A stretch of 64,000 bases of DNA from HLUCCA09 sp039822045. GTDB taxonomy: Bacteria > Pseudomonadota > Alphaproteobacteria > Rhodobacterales > Rhodobacteraceae. The DNA is taken from contig JBCBMY010000009.1 in the NCBI GenBank assembly GCA_039822045.1, positions 62,001 to 126,000 of the forward strand. The letters run 5' to 3'. Below, in pieces: positions 17,725-26,500 of the stretch. Within the stretch, counting starts at the first letter, position 1, and each line of letters opens with the position of its first letter. Below the pieces are notes generated by a model. It was not told where the DNA came from, did not search any database, and saw nothing but the letters and a program-made list of their open reading frames with translations. The position numbers and the translations under genes were made by a program.

Positions 17725-17770
17725 ATTTATCATGATAATTTGGCCTGCTGCCATTTATCATGAACAATTG
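17725..17770. promoter_or_regulatory. Probable operator pair TTATCATGATAA
   Basis: The gap between the DUF1028 gene and the binding-protein gene holds a perfect 12-base palindrome TTATCATGATAA (17727-17738). A second copy of its left part, CATTTATCATGA, starts at 17752, 28 bases away. Paired sites of this type in a divergent promoter suggest a dimeric repressor. The adjacent GntR gene at 16187 is the obvious candidate. Confidence 0.6.
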
Positions 17771-17805
17771 TCGCCAAGGCAATACCGACAGGAAAGGTAC
17801 GACAC

Positions 17806-19383
17806 ATGGCACTCATGTCCTGGACGCGCCGGGTGGCTCTGGCCAGCGGCACCGCACTCACCTTGGCGCTTGGTGTTGGCCTGCCCACCGTTGCACAGAC
17901 CCCGCCGGGCGTTCTGGTGGTCGGGCAGGTGGCCGAGCCGCAGGCCCTCGATCCCCATGCCGTGACCGCCGTCAACGACTTCCGCATCCTGATGAATGTG
18001 TATGACGGCCTGGTGCGCTACGCCTCCGGCACGCTCGAGGTCGAGCCCGCGCTCGCAACCTCGTGGGACATCTCCGACGACGGAACGGTCTACACCTTCG
18101 CCCTGCGCGACGGGATCAGCTTCCATGACGGCGCGCCCTTCAACGCCGAGGCGGTGGTGTTCAACTTTGAGCGGATGCTGAACGAGGATCACCCGTACCA
18201 CGACACCGGGCCGTTCCCGCTCTCGTTCTTCTTCTCGGCGATCCAGTCGGTAGAGGCCGTCGACGATCTGACGGTCCGCTTCACGCTCGACTCGCCCTAC
18301 GCGCCCTTTCTGTCGAACCTCGCCTACCCGACGGGCCTGATCGTCTCGCCCGCCGCGGTGATGGAGCACGGGGCCGAGTTTGGCCGCAACCCGTCGGGCA
18401 CGGGGCCGTTCACCTTCACCGAGTGGCGCTCGAACGAGGCCGTCGTGATCGAAGGCAACGCCGAGTATTGGGATGGAGCGCCCGCGCTGCAGGCCGTGGT
18501 CTTCCGCCCGATCACCGATGCCAACACCCGTGTGGCCGAGATGCTGTCGGGCGGGATCGACATGATGGTCGAAGTGCCGCCTGTCTCCCTGTCGGAATTC
18601 ACCGGCGACGGCTACCGGATCGTCGAGCAGGCAGGGCCCCACGTGTGGTTCCTGATCCTCAACATGCGCGAGGGCCCGTTCACCGAGCAGGCCGTGCGCC
18701 AGGCGGCCAACTACGCGATCAACAAGACCGCCCTGGTCGATGACGTTCTCGAAGGCACGGCCGAGGTCGCGGCTGGCCCCACACCGCCCGCCTTCGCGTG
18801 GGCCTACAACGAAGAGCTTGAGCCCTATCCCTACGACCCCGACAAAGCGCGTGATCTCCTGGCCGAAGCCGGCGTCGAAGCCCCCGAAATCACGTTCTAT
18901 GTGACGGAAGGGGGCTCGGGCATGCTCGACCCTGTGGCCATGGGCACCGCGATCCAGGCGGATCTTGAGGCCGTCGGGTTCGATGTCACCATCGAGACCT
19001 ACGAGTGGAACACCTTCCTTGGCAGGGTGAATCCGGGGCTCGAGGGCGCCGCCGACGCCGCCCAAATGGCCTGGATGACCAACGATCCAGATACGCTGCC
19101 CTATCTCGCCCTGCGCACCGAGGCTTGGCCCGAAAACGGCGGTTTCAACTCGGGCTACTATTCTAACCCCGAGGTCGACGCGCTCCTTGAAGAGGCCCGC
19201 ACCTCCACCGACCAGGCACGCCGCGCCGAGCTCTATAGGGAGATGCAGACCATCGTGCAGGAAGACGCGCCGTGGGTTTTCGTCGCGAACTGGGTCCAGA
19301 ATGCCGTCACGTCGGACGTGGTCGAAAACTTTGCGCTGGAGCCCTCGTTCTTCCTGCTTCTAGATGATGTTGTGAAGAACTGA
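17806..19383 (+). CDS. Family-5 ABC substrate-binding protein (peptide/nickel type)
   Basis: The product is 525 residues. A Sec signal peptide (MALMSWTRRVALASGTALTLALGVGLPTVAQ, cleaved near the end of that stretch) is followed by the DppA/OppA fold: QALDPHAVTAVNDFRI, ATSWDISDDGTVYTFALRDGISFHDG, NPSGTGPFTFTEW and NTRVAEMLSGGIDMM. It captures the substrate for the permeases and ATPases encoded next. Family members take peptides, nickel chelates or other small molecules, and I cannot decide which from sequence. Confidence 0.92.
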   Translation: MALMSWTRRVALASGTALTLALGVGLPTVAQTPPGVLVVGQVAEPQALDPHAVTAVNDFRILMNVYDGLVRYASGTLEVEPALATSWDISDDGTVYTFALRDGISFHDGAPFNAEAVVFNFERMLNEDHPYHDTGPFPLSFFFSAIQSVEAVDDLTVRFTLDSPYAPFLSNLAYPTGLIVSPAAVMEHGAEFGRNPSGTGPFTFTEWRSNEAVVIEGNAEYWDGAPALQAVVFRPITDANTRVAEMLSGGIDMMVEVPPVSLSEFTGDGYRIVEQAGPHVWFLILNMREGPFTEQAVRQAANYAINKTALVDDVLEGTAEVAAGPTPPAFAWAYNEELEPYPYDPDKARDLLAEAGVEAPEITFYVTEGGSGMLDPVAMGTAIQADLEAVGFDVTIETYEWNTFLGRVNPGLEGAADAAQMAWMTNDPDTLPYLALRTEAWPENGGFNSGYYSNPEVDALLEEARTSTDQARRAELYREMQTIVQEDAPWVFVANWVQNAVTSDVVENFALEPSFFLLLDDVVKN

Positions 19384-19507
19384 TCGGTCGACCGTGGCGG
19401 GGGCCAAGGCCCTCGCCCACCCAGGTCGGCGGACAATCGGAGCAGGGCAGAGAAGGCATGGCTTACGCGTCGGCCTATCCCGCCCTGCACGTCCCGAAAC
19501 GGCGCCA

Positions 19508-20455
19508 ATGACCCGATACATTCTCCGCCGCCTCCTTTCTGCAATCCCGGTCCTTCTGGGGATCTCGGTGATTGTGTTCGCCATCATGGCGCTGATCCCA
19601 GGCGACCCGGCAACCGCGATCCTCGGCAGCTTCGCGACACCCGAAAACGTGGCGGCCCTTAACGCCGATCTTGGCCTCGATAAGCCGTTGGTGCAGCGGT
19701 ATTTCATCTGGCTGGGCAATATGCTGCAGGGCGATTTCGGGCGGTCCTTCGCGCTAAACCGTCCGGTCCTTGATGAGGTGCTGGAACGGTTCAGCGCGAC
19801 GCTGATCCTCGCCGGCACGAGCTTCGTCCTGTGCTCGGTCCTTGGGATCGTCGCGGGCGTGGTCTCGGCGGCCAATCAATACGGCTGGGCCGACAGGCTG
19901 ATCACGTTTGTCGTCCTCCTCGGGATCTCCATCCCCTCATTCTTCCTCGGAATGATGATGATCCTCACCTTCGCGGTGAACCTGCGCTGGTTCCCCGCAT
20001 CCGGCATGTGGCCGATCTTCGGCGACAGAGACATCTGGGCTCTGATCGATCACCTCGCGATGCCAGCGCTGGCCCTGTCCGTGGTGGCCACGGGGGTGGT
20101 GGCGCGGTTGTCGCGCTCGGCCATGTTGGAAGTGCTCCGACAGGATTTCATCCGCACCGCCCGCGCGAAAGGGATCCGCGAGCGCGGTGTGGTCTGGCGA
20201 CACGCGCTTCGCGCTGCAATGGTCTCGATCATCCCCGTTCTCGGCATCCAGGCGGGCTTCGTCCTGTCCGGCGCAGTCTACATCGAGGTCGTGTTCCAGT
20301 GGCCGGGCATCGGTCGCATGCTCGTCGACGCGATCCTGCGGCGCGACATCTTGCTTGTTCAGGGCGGCGTTGTCGTGGTGGCCGCGTGCTACGTGCTATT
20401 CAACATCGTGGTCGACGTCGCGCAATCCCTCCTCGACCCGAGGATCAAGACGTGA
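19508..20455 (+). CDS. DppB-type ABC permease
   Basis: The product is 315 residues. The opening MTRYILRRLLSAIPVLLGISVIVFAIMALIPGDPA is the standard DppB first segment, and TARAKGIRERGVVWRHALRAA is the EAA loop. About six membrane segments are visible. The ATG at 19508 begins this conserved N terminus. The stop overlaps the GTG of the fused permease-ATPase gene. Confidence 0.94.
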   Translation: MTRYILRRLLSAIPVLLGISVIVFAIMALIPGDPATAILGSFATPENVAALNADLGLDKPLVQRYFIWLGNMLQGDFGRSFALNRPVLDEVLERFSATLILAGTSFVLCSVLGIVAGVVSAANQYGWADRLITFVVLLGISIPSFFLGMMMILTFAVNLRWFPASGMWPIFGDRDIWALIDHLAMPALALSVVATGVVARLSRSAMLEVLRQDFIRTARAKGIRERGVVWRHALRAAMVSIIPVLGIQAGFVLSGAVYIEVVFQWPGIGRMLVDAILRRDILLVQGGVVVVAACYVLFNIVVDVAQSLLDPRIKT

Positions 20456-22329
20456 GCTTCTTCGCGCTTCTGGCGCGCAACCGCCTCGCGCTGGCTGGGC
20501 TGATCGTAATGGGGCTGGTCGTTCTGTTGGCGTTCCTCACCCCGATCCTGCCGCTGGCGCCGCCCAATACCACCGACACCGCAAATCGGTTCCTGCCGCC
20601 CTTCTCCGAGGGGGCGCCGCTCGGGACCGACCATCTGGGCCGCGACCTGCTCTCGCGCCTGATGTGGGGAACGCGGCTCAGCCTCGCCGTCGGGTTCACC
20701 GCGGCGCTCGCGGCCGCGACCATCGGAGCGGCCATCGGCATCTTCGCGGGCTACTACGGCGGTCGCACCGACAACGTCATCATGCGTGGCGTCGATATGC
20801 TGATGGCCTTCCCCTACATCCTGCTCGCGCTGGCGATTGTCGCCGCGCTGGGGCCGGGTCTGATGAACGCGCTGATCGCGGTCGCCGCGGTCAATGTGCC
20901 CTTCTTCGCCCGGAACATCCGCGGCATCACGGTGGGCATCGCCAACAAGGAGTTCGTCGACGCAGCACGCCTCTCAGGACTGTCGGATGCGCAGATCATC
21001 CTCACCGAGATCCTGCCCAACGTGCTTCCGGTGATCGTCATCGCCATGTCGACAACCGTCGGCTGGATGATCCTCGAAACCGCAGGGCTCTCGTTTCTGG
21101 GTCTCGGATCGCAGCCCCCCGTGGCCGATCTCGGCTCGATGCTCGGCGAAGCGCGGTCCGCGCTCATCACCAATCCGCATACATCCGTCGTGCCTGGGGT
21201 GATGATCCTTATCATCGTCATGGCGGTGAACCTCTTGGGCGACGGCATCCGCGACGCGCTTGACCCGCGACTGAAGTCGGGCGCCCTCAACAGGCCGCTG
21301 CCCGCAACTCTGGTGGCGAAGGACCGTGTCGCCGCCACGTCCGCGCAACAGGGTATTCTGACAATCGACGAGCTGCAGACGCAGTTCCGTGTCAAAGACC
21401 GCGTGTATCGCGCCGTCGGCGGCGTCAGCCTCGCGGTCGCCCCAGGGGAATGCCTGGGCATCATTGGCGAATCCGGCTCCGGCAAATCCGTGACCGCCCT
21501 CAGCATGATGGGCCTTGTCGCCTCTCCGCCGGGGCTGGTGACGGGGGGCTCGGTGCATTACCGTGGTGAGGATCTTGTGGGTGCCCCCTACCGCCGTCTG
21601 CGCGCGCTCCGGGGCAGCAAGGTGGCCTACATCTTTCAGGATCCGCTTGCGACCCTGCACCCGCTCTACCGTGTCGGCGACCAGCTGATCGAGGCGATCG
21701 CCGCCCACCGGCCCGTCGGCCGCGCAGAGGGTCGGCGAACGGCCATCGATCTTCTCAAAGCCGTCCGAATCCCGAACGCCGCGGCACGTATCAACGACTA
21801 CCCGCACGAGATGTCGGGCGGGATGCGCCAGCGTGTCGGCATCGCCATGGCGCTGGCCAACGATCCCGAGGTGATCATTGCCGACGAGCCCACGACGGCG
21901 CTCGATGTCACCGTTCAGGCCCAGATCCTGTCGCTCCTCGACGATCTTCGGCGAGAACGCGGGCTGGCGATCGTCTTCATCACCCACGATTTCGGTGTCG
22001 TGGCCCAACTCTGTGACCGTGTGGCGGTCATGTACGCCGGTCGGATTGTCGAGGAGGGGCAGACCCATGCGATTCTCGCCACGCCGCGCCATCCCTACAC
22101 GGCCCGGCTGATGGCCTGCGTGCCCGAGCTCGGCGGCGGGCGGCGCAAGCTCGAGGCGATCCCGGGCCTGCCGCCCGCCGTCAACGCCCTGCCGCCCGGT
22201 TGCGCCTTTGCGCCTCGCTGCGACCGGGCGACCGACGCGTGCCGGACAGGCGAGATCGGCCTGATGCGCAGCGGGGATCGGGGCCTGCGGTGCCTCCACC
22301 CGGTCGGCCACGAGGTGGCCGCAGAATGA
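20452..22329 (+). CDS. Fused DppC-type permease and DppD-type ATPase
   Basis: The product is 625 residues in one uninterrupted frame. Residues 1 to about 285 are a DppC permease (LGTDHLGRDLLSRLMWGTRLS, EFVDAARLSGLSDAQIILTEILPN). From about 300 it is a complete ATPase (Walker A GESGSGKSVTAL, signature MSGGMRQRVGIAMALANDP, Walker B EVIIADEPTTALD, C-terminal oligopeptide motif with GCAFAPRCDRATDACR). The GTG at 20452 overlaps the dppB stop. Fusing the two fixes permease and ATPase one to one. Similar fusions are annotated in other Alphaproteobacteria. There is no sign of a frameshift artefact. Confidence 0.92.
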   Translation: MSFFALLARNRLALAGLIVMGLVVLLAFLTPILPLAPPNTTDTANRFLPPFSEGAPLGTDHLGRDLLSRLMWGTRLSLAVGFTAALAAATIGAAIGIFAGYYGGRTDNVIMRGVDMLMAFPYILLALAIVAALGPGLMNALIAVAAVNVPFFARNIRGITVGIANKEFVDAARLSGLSDAQIILTEILPNVLPVIVIAMSTTVGWMILETAGLSFLGLGSQPPVADLGSMLGEARSALITNPHTSVVPGVMILIIVMAVNLLGDGIRDALDPRLKSGALNRPLPATLVAKDRVAATSAQQGILTIDELQTQFRVKDRVYRAVGGVSLAVAPGECLGIIGESGSGKSVTALSMMGLVASPPGLVTGGSVHYRGEDLVGAPYRRLRALRGSKVAYIFQDPLATLHPLYRVGDQLIEAIAAHRPVGRAEGRRTAIDLLKAVRIPNAAARINDYPHEMSGGMRQRVGIAMALANDPEVIIADEPTTALDVTVQAQILSLLDDLRRERGLAIVFITHDFGVVAQLCDRVAVMYAGRIVEEGQTHAILATPRHPYTARLMACVPELGGGRRKLEAIPGLPPAVNALPPGCAFAPRCDRATDACRTGEIGLMRSGDRGLRCLHPVGHEVAAE

Positions 22330-23297
22330 CACCGGCGCTCCGGCTGACCAATCTCTCCAAGACCTTTCCCCTGGGACGCAAGCTCCTGGGCCGAGAGCGG
22401 GCCGGCGTGCGCGCGGTGCACCCGGTCACGCTCGACGTCGCCCCGGGCGAGACGCTGGGCATCGTCGGCGAGTCCGGCTGTGGCAAATCCACCCTCGCCC
22501 GGATGCTCGTGGGCCTCCTGGAGCCCACAACCGGGACCATCGAGATCGAGGGCGCGGCGCCCGACAAGGCCAACCCGGCCGCTTTCGGCAAGCGCATCCA
22601 GTACGTGTTCCAGGACCCGATCTCGAGCCTCAATCCGCGCAAGACGATCCGTCAGATCATAGAGGTTCCCCTCAAGCGCCTGCACGGGATGAACGCGCCG
22701 GAGCGGTCCGCGCGGATCGCCGAGATCTTCGACACCGTCGCCCTCAGGCCCGAGTTTCTCGACCGCTACCCGCACGAGTTTTCGGGCGGGCAGGCGCAGC
22801 GGATCGGCATCGCCCGGGCGCTTGCCGCCGAGGCACGGATCCTGATCCTCGACGAGCCGGTCTCCGCGCTTGACGTTTCGGTGCAGGCCCAGGTCCTCAA
22901 CCTGCTGGCCGATCTCCAGGACAAGTTCGGTCTGACCTATCTCTTCATCTCCCACGACCTCGCCGTGGTCGAGGCGGTGTCCGACAGGATCGCCGTCCTA
23001 TATTTCGGATCGATGGTGGAACTCGGCTCAGCCGCTGATGTATTTCGATCACCCAGGCACCCCTATACCAAGCTTCTGGCCGAAAGCGCCCCTGTGGTCG
23101 GCCGCCCCTTGCGCGCACCGGAGGCGCGCGACAGCGAGTTGCCCGATCCGTTGAACCCGCCCGCGGGCTGCGCTTTCAGGGCCCGATGCGCATTTGCTTC
23201 CGATCACTGCGCGCAGGCCGTTCCGCGCCTCGATCCGGTCGCGGACGCGCATTCCGTTGCCTGCCACCATCCGCTCGCAGCGGGGCCAGTGGACTGA
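22326..23297 (+). CDS. DppF-type ABC transporter ATPase
   Basis: The product is 323 residues. Walker A is GESGCGKSTLARML, Q-loop VFQDPISSLNPRKT, signature FSGGQAQRIGIARALA, Walker B ILILDEPVSALDVS, and the C-terminal substrate-importer motif contains GCAFRARCAFASDHC. It is the second ATPase of the family-5 importer. The ATG overlaps the stop of the fused gene. A hairpin terminator lies about 70 bases after the stop. Confidence 0.94.
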   Translation: MTPALRLTNLSKTFPLGRKLLGRERAGVRAVHPVTLDVAPGETLGIVGESGCGKSTLARMLVGLLEPTTGTIEIEGAAPDKANPAAFGKRIQYVFQDPISSLNPRKTIRQIIEVPLKRLHGMNAPERSARIAEIFDTVALRPEFLDRYPHEFSGGQAQRIGIARALAAEARILILDEPVSALDVSVQAQVLNLLADLQDKFGLTYLFISHDLAVVEAVSDRIAVLYFGSMVELGSAADVFRSPRHPYTKLLAESAPVVGRPLRAPEARDSELPDPLNPPAGCAFRARCAFASDHCAQAVPRLDPVADAHSVACHHPLAAGPVD

Positions 23298-23365
23298 ACC
23301 CACGCAGGCCCGCCGCCTGCTCGACCGGGTGCCAAAGGGCCCAGCGGATGTCTGGCACAACAGAA

Positions 23366-23398
23366 GAAAGGGCGCCGGCCAAAGCCCGACGCCCTTTC
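23366..23398. terminator. Bidirectional terminator between dppF and the sugar-binding protein
   Basis: GAAAGGGCG (23366-23374) and CGCCCTTTC (23390-23398) form a perfect 9-base stem around a 15-base loop. On the minus strand the stem is followed by a pyrimidine-rich stretch TTCTGTTG. It suits both convergent transcripts. Confidence 0.75.
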
Positions 23399-23419
23399 AC
23401 AAACGTGGTGCCTCTCGCG

Positions 23420-25105
23420 CTAGCTCAGCCCCAGCGAGGCCCGATAGAGCGCCACCTGGCTGTCGCGGCCGATCTGATCGGTGATGCCTTCCCACGCCGC
23501 CGCAATGGCATCAGCCGTTTCCTGGGCGCTGCCATATTCGCCGGCCAGGCCCCGCACCAGCTCATCCTCGGCGATCGAGTAGTACTGGAAAATGCCCGGA
23601 ATGCGGGGCTCGATGGCGGCGTTGGGGTGGTTGTAGCTGTCGGCGTTTGACGACAGGTAGTCCTCCACGAAGTCCCGATCATAGCCCGCGGTCTCCCATT
23701 CATCGTAGTTGAAGTGGGAGTTGCGGTAGGGCTGGAACCCCGACGGATAAGCCGAGCACCAAAGGCTCAGATCCTTCCCGCCCAGATGCGAGGCCGCCGA
23801 CCAGGCCGCCTGGCGCCGCAGGTCGTCGTCCGAGACGCGGCTGGTGACGTAGACGCCCCACCCGATATACGCATTGTTCGGCGCCTCGTTCGGCGTGTCC
23901 TCCCATGCGCCCGACTGGCTGTTATAGACGCGCGTCGCGCCGGGATTGATCGAGAAGCCGATGACGTCGCCCACGACCGACGTGTCAGACGTGCGCGCGT
24001 TCGAGCCCACATCGCCCCACCAGGTCAGCGCGGCGCCGGTTCCGGCCAGGAATTGCTGGAAGGCCGTCGTGTTCGGATCGGCGTTCAGCTGATCGGGCGG
24101 ATACGCCCCCTCGACCGCCATCAGATCCATCACGTCCTGGATGGCCTGAACCCAGGCCGGGTTGTTGACCCGCGGGCTCATATCCTCGGGGTCAAACAGC
24201 CATGCCGGATCGTCGGGATGCTTGGCGTACGAGGCCGCCCGGTCTGCAAGGAAATAGAACCCAAACCCACCCCAGGTGTAGCGGAGCGGGTCGAGGAACC
24301 CGTGCGCGGGCAGGCCTGTCAGCGGGTCGGTACGGCCGGCCAGGAACTTGGAATGCGCGTTCACCATCTCCCAGGTCGTGGGCGCCTCCCACGCGCTCCC
24401 GTCGCCTTCCTCGGCCCAGGCGGCCGCGAACTCTTCGCTCTCGTAATAGTCCTTCCGGAACGCAAAGGTATGGGCGTCGCCGTCGATCGACACGCGATAG
24501 GTCTGGCCATCCCACGTGCCCACAGGCGCTTTGAGATAGTCGACATAGTCGTCCATATCAATATCTTGAGCTACCCAGTCCGGCATCGGGTCCAGCAGGC
24601 CACGGCCGGCGGTGTCCCCCTCGAACGGGGCCCCCATCGCCAGAACATCGAAGTCCACCGTGCCCGTTGCAATGGACTGCTGAAGGCGGGCGTTATAGTC
24701 GGCCTGGGCCAAGTCGATCCAGTTGATCGTCGCGCCGGTATACTCCTCCCACGCCCGCAGAAAGCCGCGGAACAGGAAGTTGTGCAGGTTCTGGTTGTTG
24801 AGCCCCATGAAGGTCAGTTCAACCCCATCGAACGCCCCCTCTTCAAAACGCGCCCGCGTCGTGCCAAGGCACATCTCGCCGACACGCTGCCAATCGGCGT
24901 CCGTCGGGCTGCCGCGCCCGACACCTGGGATCTGAAGGATTTCGGCGCGGACATTGCCATGGGACCCCGCCCGCGCCGTGCGGGCGCCAAAGCCCGGCAT
25001 CGCGCCCGAAGCGGCGGAGAGCGCGCCAAGGCTCGCCGCCCCCTGCAGCATCCGTCGGCGGTTCATCTGCATCGCCATAAGCCGGCGATAATGGTCTACT
25101 TTCAT
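23420..25105 (-). CDS. Sugar ABC transporter substrate-binding protein with Tat signal
   Basis: The product is 561 residues, about a quarter longer than usual CUT1 binding proteins. The N terminus MKVDHYRRLMAMQMNRRRML-QGAASLGALSAASG has a twin-arginine motif, so it may be exported folded. The body is a family-1 extracellular solute-binding protein (WEEYTGATINWIDLAQADYNARLQQSIATG, FDVLAMG, FLAGTGAALTWWGD). GGGAGG precedes the ATG at 25105. It is divergent from the CUT1 ATPase gene, and the same operator motif lies between them and before the orphan permeases at 13948-16000. I infer that these four genes encode one importer. Confidence 0.85.
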   Translation of the reverse strand: MKVDHYRRLMAMQMNRRRMLQGAASLGALSAASGAMPGFGARTARAGSHGNVRAEILQIPGVGRGSPTDADWQRVGEMCLGTTRARFEEGAFDGVELTFMGLNNQNLHNFLFRGFLRAWEEYTGATINWIDLAQADYNARLQQSIATGTVDFDVLAMGAPFEGDTAGRGLLDPMPDWVAQDIDMDDYVDYLKAPVGTWDGQTYRVSIDGDAHTFAFRKDYYESEEFAAAWAEEGDGSAWEAPTTWEMVNAHSKFLAGRTDPLTGLPAHGFLDPLRYTWGGFGFYFLADRAASYAKHPDDPAWLFDPEDMSPRVNNPAWVQAIQDVMDLMAVEGAYPPDQLNADPNTTAFQQFLAGTGAALTWWGDVGSNARTSDTSVVGDVIGFSINPGATRVYNSQSGAWEDTPNEAPNNAYIGWGVYVTSRVSDDDLRRQAAWSAASHLGGKDLSLWCSAYPSGFQPYRNSHFNYDEWETAGYDRDFVEDYLSSNADSYNHPNAAIEPRIPGIFQYYSIAEDELVRGLAGEYGSAQETADAIAAAWEGITDQIGRDSQVALYRASLGLS

Positions 25106-25262
25106 TGAATTCCCTCCCTGGTACTCGCGTTGGATCCGGTTGCCCGTGCGCCCTGAGCGGCGTTCTTTGAAAGCAACCACGCACCGGTGCGGGCGACATG
25201 CGTCCGCTGCAATGGACCTTGCCAGGAAAGCGTCTCACCGGCTCCGCATCCTGTCAACCATC

Positions 25263-25280
25263 TAACATGCTAGTCAGGTC
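25263..25280. promoter_or_regulatory. GntR-type operator, copy 2
   Basis: TAACATGCTAGTCAGGTC has a perfect left half and a degenerate right half of the TAACATGCTAGCATGTTA palindrome. It lies between the divergent genes for the sugar-binding protein and the ATPase. Confidence 0.6.
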
Positions 25281-25346
25281 AGATGTGGACAGGGGCAGGG
25301 CCTTGATCTACCCATGAGCCTAGCGGTCACGCGATCGGGGAGGGGA

Positions 25347-26414
25347 ATGGCCGAAGTTATCGTCAGGGACGTGCGCAAATCCTACGGCGCCGTCGAGGTC
25401 ATTCACGGCATCGATATCGACACCTCTGACGGTGAGTTTCTGGTGCTGGTCGGCCCTTCGGGATGCGGAAAGTCCACGCTCCTGCGCATGATCGCCGGGC
25501 TTGAGGAGGTCACATCCGGCGACATCCTGATCGGCCCGAACCGTGTCAACCATCTCAGCCCGAACGAACGCGACATCGCGATGGTGTTCCAGTCCTACGC
25601 GCTCTATCCGCACAAGACGGTCGAGGCGAATATGGGCTTCTCGCTGAAGCTGAAAAGGATGGACCGGGCCGAAGTGAAGCGCCGCGTGGCCGATGCCGCA
25701 GAGATCCTCGGGCTCACCCCATATCTCGACCGCTATCCACGGGCCCTGTCGGGAGGTCAGCGTCAGCGCGTTGCGATGGGCCGGGCGATCGTGCGCGACC
25801 CGCAGGTCTTTCTGTTCGACGAGCCGCTGTCGAACCTCGACGCTAAGCTCCGCGTCCAGATGCGCACCGAGATCCGCGAACTGCACCAGCGCCTGCAGAC
25901 GACCACCGTCTATGTGACCCATGACCAGATCGAGGCGATGACGATGGCCGACAAGATCGTCGTCTTGAATGCCGGCCATGTGGAACAGATCGGCAGCCCG
26001 CTCGAACTGTATGACCGGCCCCGCAACCGCTTTGTCGCAAGCTTCATCGGATCGCCCTCGATGAATCTCCTCGACGGCCGTGTGACCCAATTGACCGATG
26101 GACGCGCGCAAGTCCGGATTGGCGCGACCGAGGTCAGTCTTGCGGCCCCCGATGCTCTGGCCGACGGACGGTCGATCACCGTTGGCATCCGCCCCGAACA
26201 TCTCGAACTCGCGGAGACCGGTTTGCCGGCCACGGTGCGCGTGGTCGAGCCGACCGGCTCCGAGACCCATGTGGTCTTCGAACATGAGAAGCGCGAGATC
26301 ACCGCGGCGTTCCGAGAGCGGCACCAATTCCGCCCGGGCGACCGGGTTCATCTGCAGCTGGCAGAGGGACACGTGCACCTCTTCGCCGGCGAAAGCGGGG
26401 ATCGCTTGGACTAG
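25347..26414 (+). CDS. CUT1 sugar ABC transporter ATPase (MalK/UgpC type)
   Basis: The product is 355 residues. The ATPase domain covers about residues 1-235 (Walker A GPSGCGKSTLLRMIAG, signature LSGGQRQRVAMGRAIV, Walker B VFLFDEPLSNLDAKLR, switch VTHDQIEAMTMAD). A C-terminal OB-fold/TOBE regulatory domain follows (FIGSPSMNLLDG, VGIRPEHLEL). AGGGG precedes the ATG at 25347, preferred over an in-frame ATG 11 codons upstream. It probably energises the permeases at 13948-16000. The fucU and kinase genes follow in the same direction. Confidence 0.92.
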   Translation: MAEVIVRDVRKSYGAVEVIHGIDIDTSDGEFLVLVGPSGCGKSTLLRMIAGLEEVTSGDILIGPNRVNHLSPNERDIAMVFQSYALYPHKTVEANMGFSLKLKRMDRAEVKRRVADAAEILGLTPYLDRYPRALSGGQRQRVAMGRAIVRDPQVFLFDEPLSNLDAKLRVQMRTEIRELHQRLQTTTVYVTHDQIEAMTMADKIVVLNAGHVEQIGSPLELYDRPRNRFVASFIGSPSMNLLDGRVTQLTDGRAQVRIGATEVSLAAPDALADGRSITVGIRPEHLELAETGLPATVRVVEPTGSETHVVFEHEKREITAAFRERHQFRPGDRVHLQLAEGHVHLFAGESGDRLD

Positions 26415-26500
26415 CCGGGCGATCCTGGACACGGCCCACGCCACAAATCGGGCGGGGCTTACAACGGGCCGCACGCTTGGCGGCCGAGACGGGAGGCACT

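Noticed and set aside
17758..19065. A 435-codon open frame opposite the family-5 binding protein
   Set aside because: Shadow of a well supported gene; no start site or domain.
20452..22329. Frameshift or assembly error joining a permease and an ATPase gene
   Set aside because: The frame is continuous with normal codon use through the junction, and fusions of this kind are known.
20974..22332. A 452-codon open frame opposite the permease-ATPase fusion
   Set aside because: Composition typical of an antisense shadow (His, Arg, Asp rich); the plus strand has intact Walker motifs.
23714..25108. A 464-codon open frame opposite the sugar-binding protein
   Set aside because: No ribosome site or recognisable domain; the opposite strand encodes a clear binding protein.
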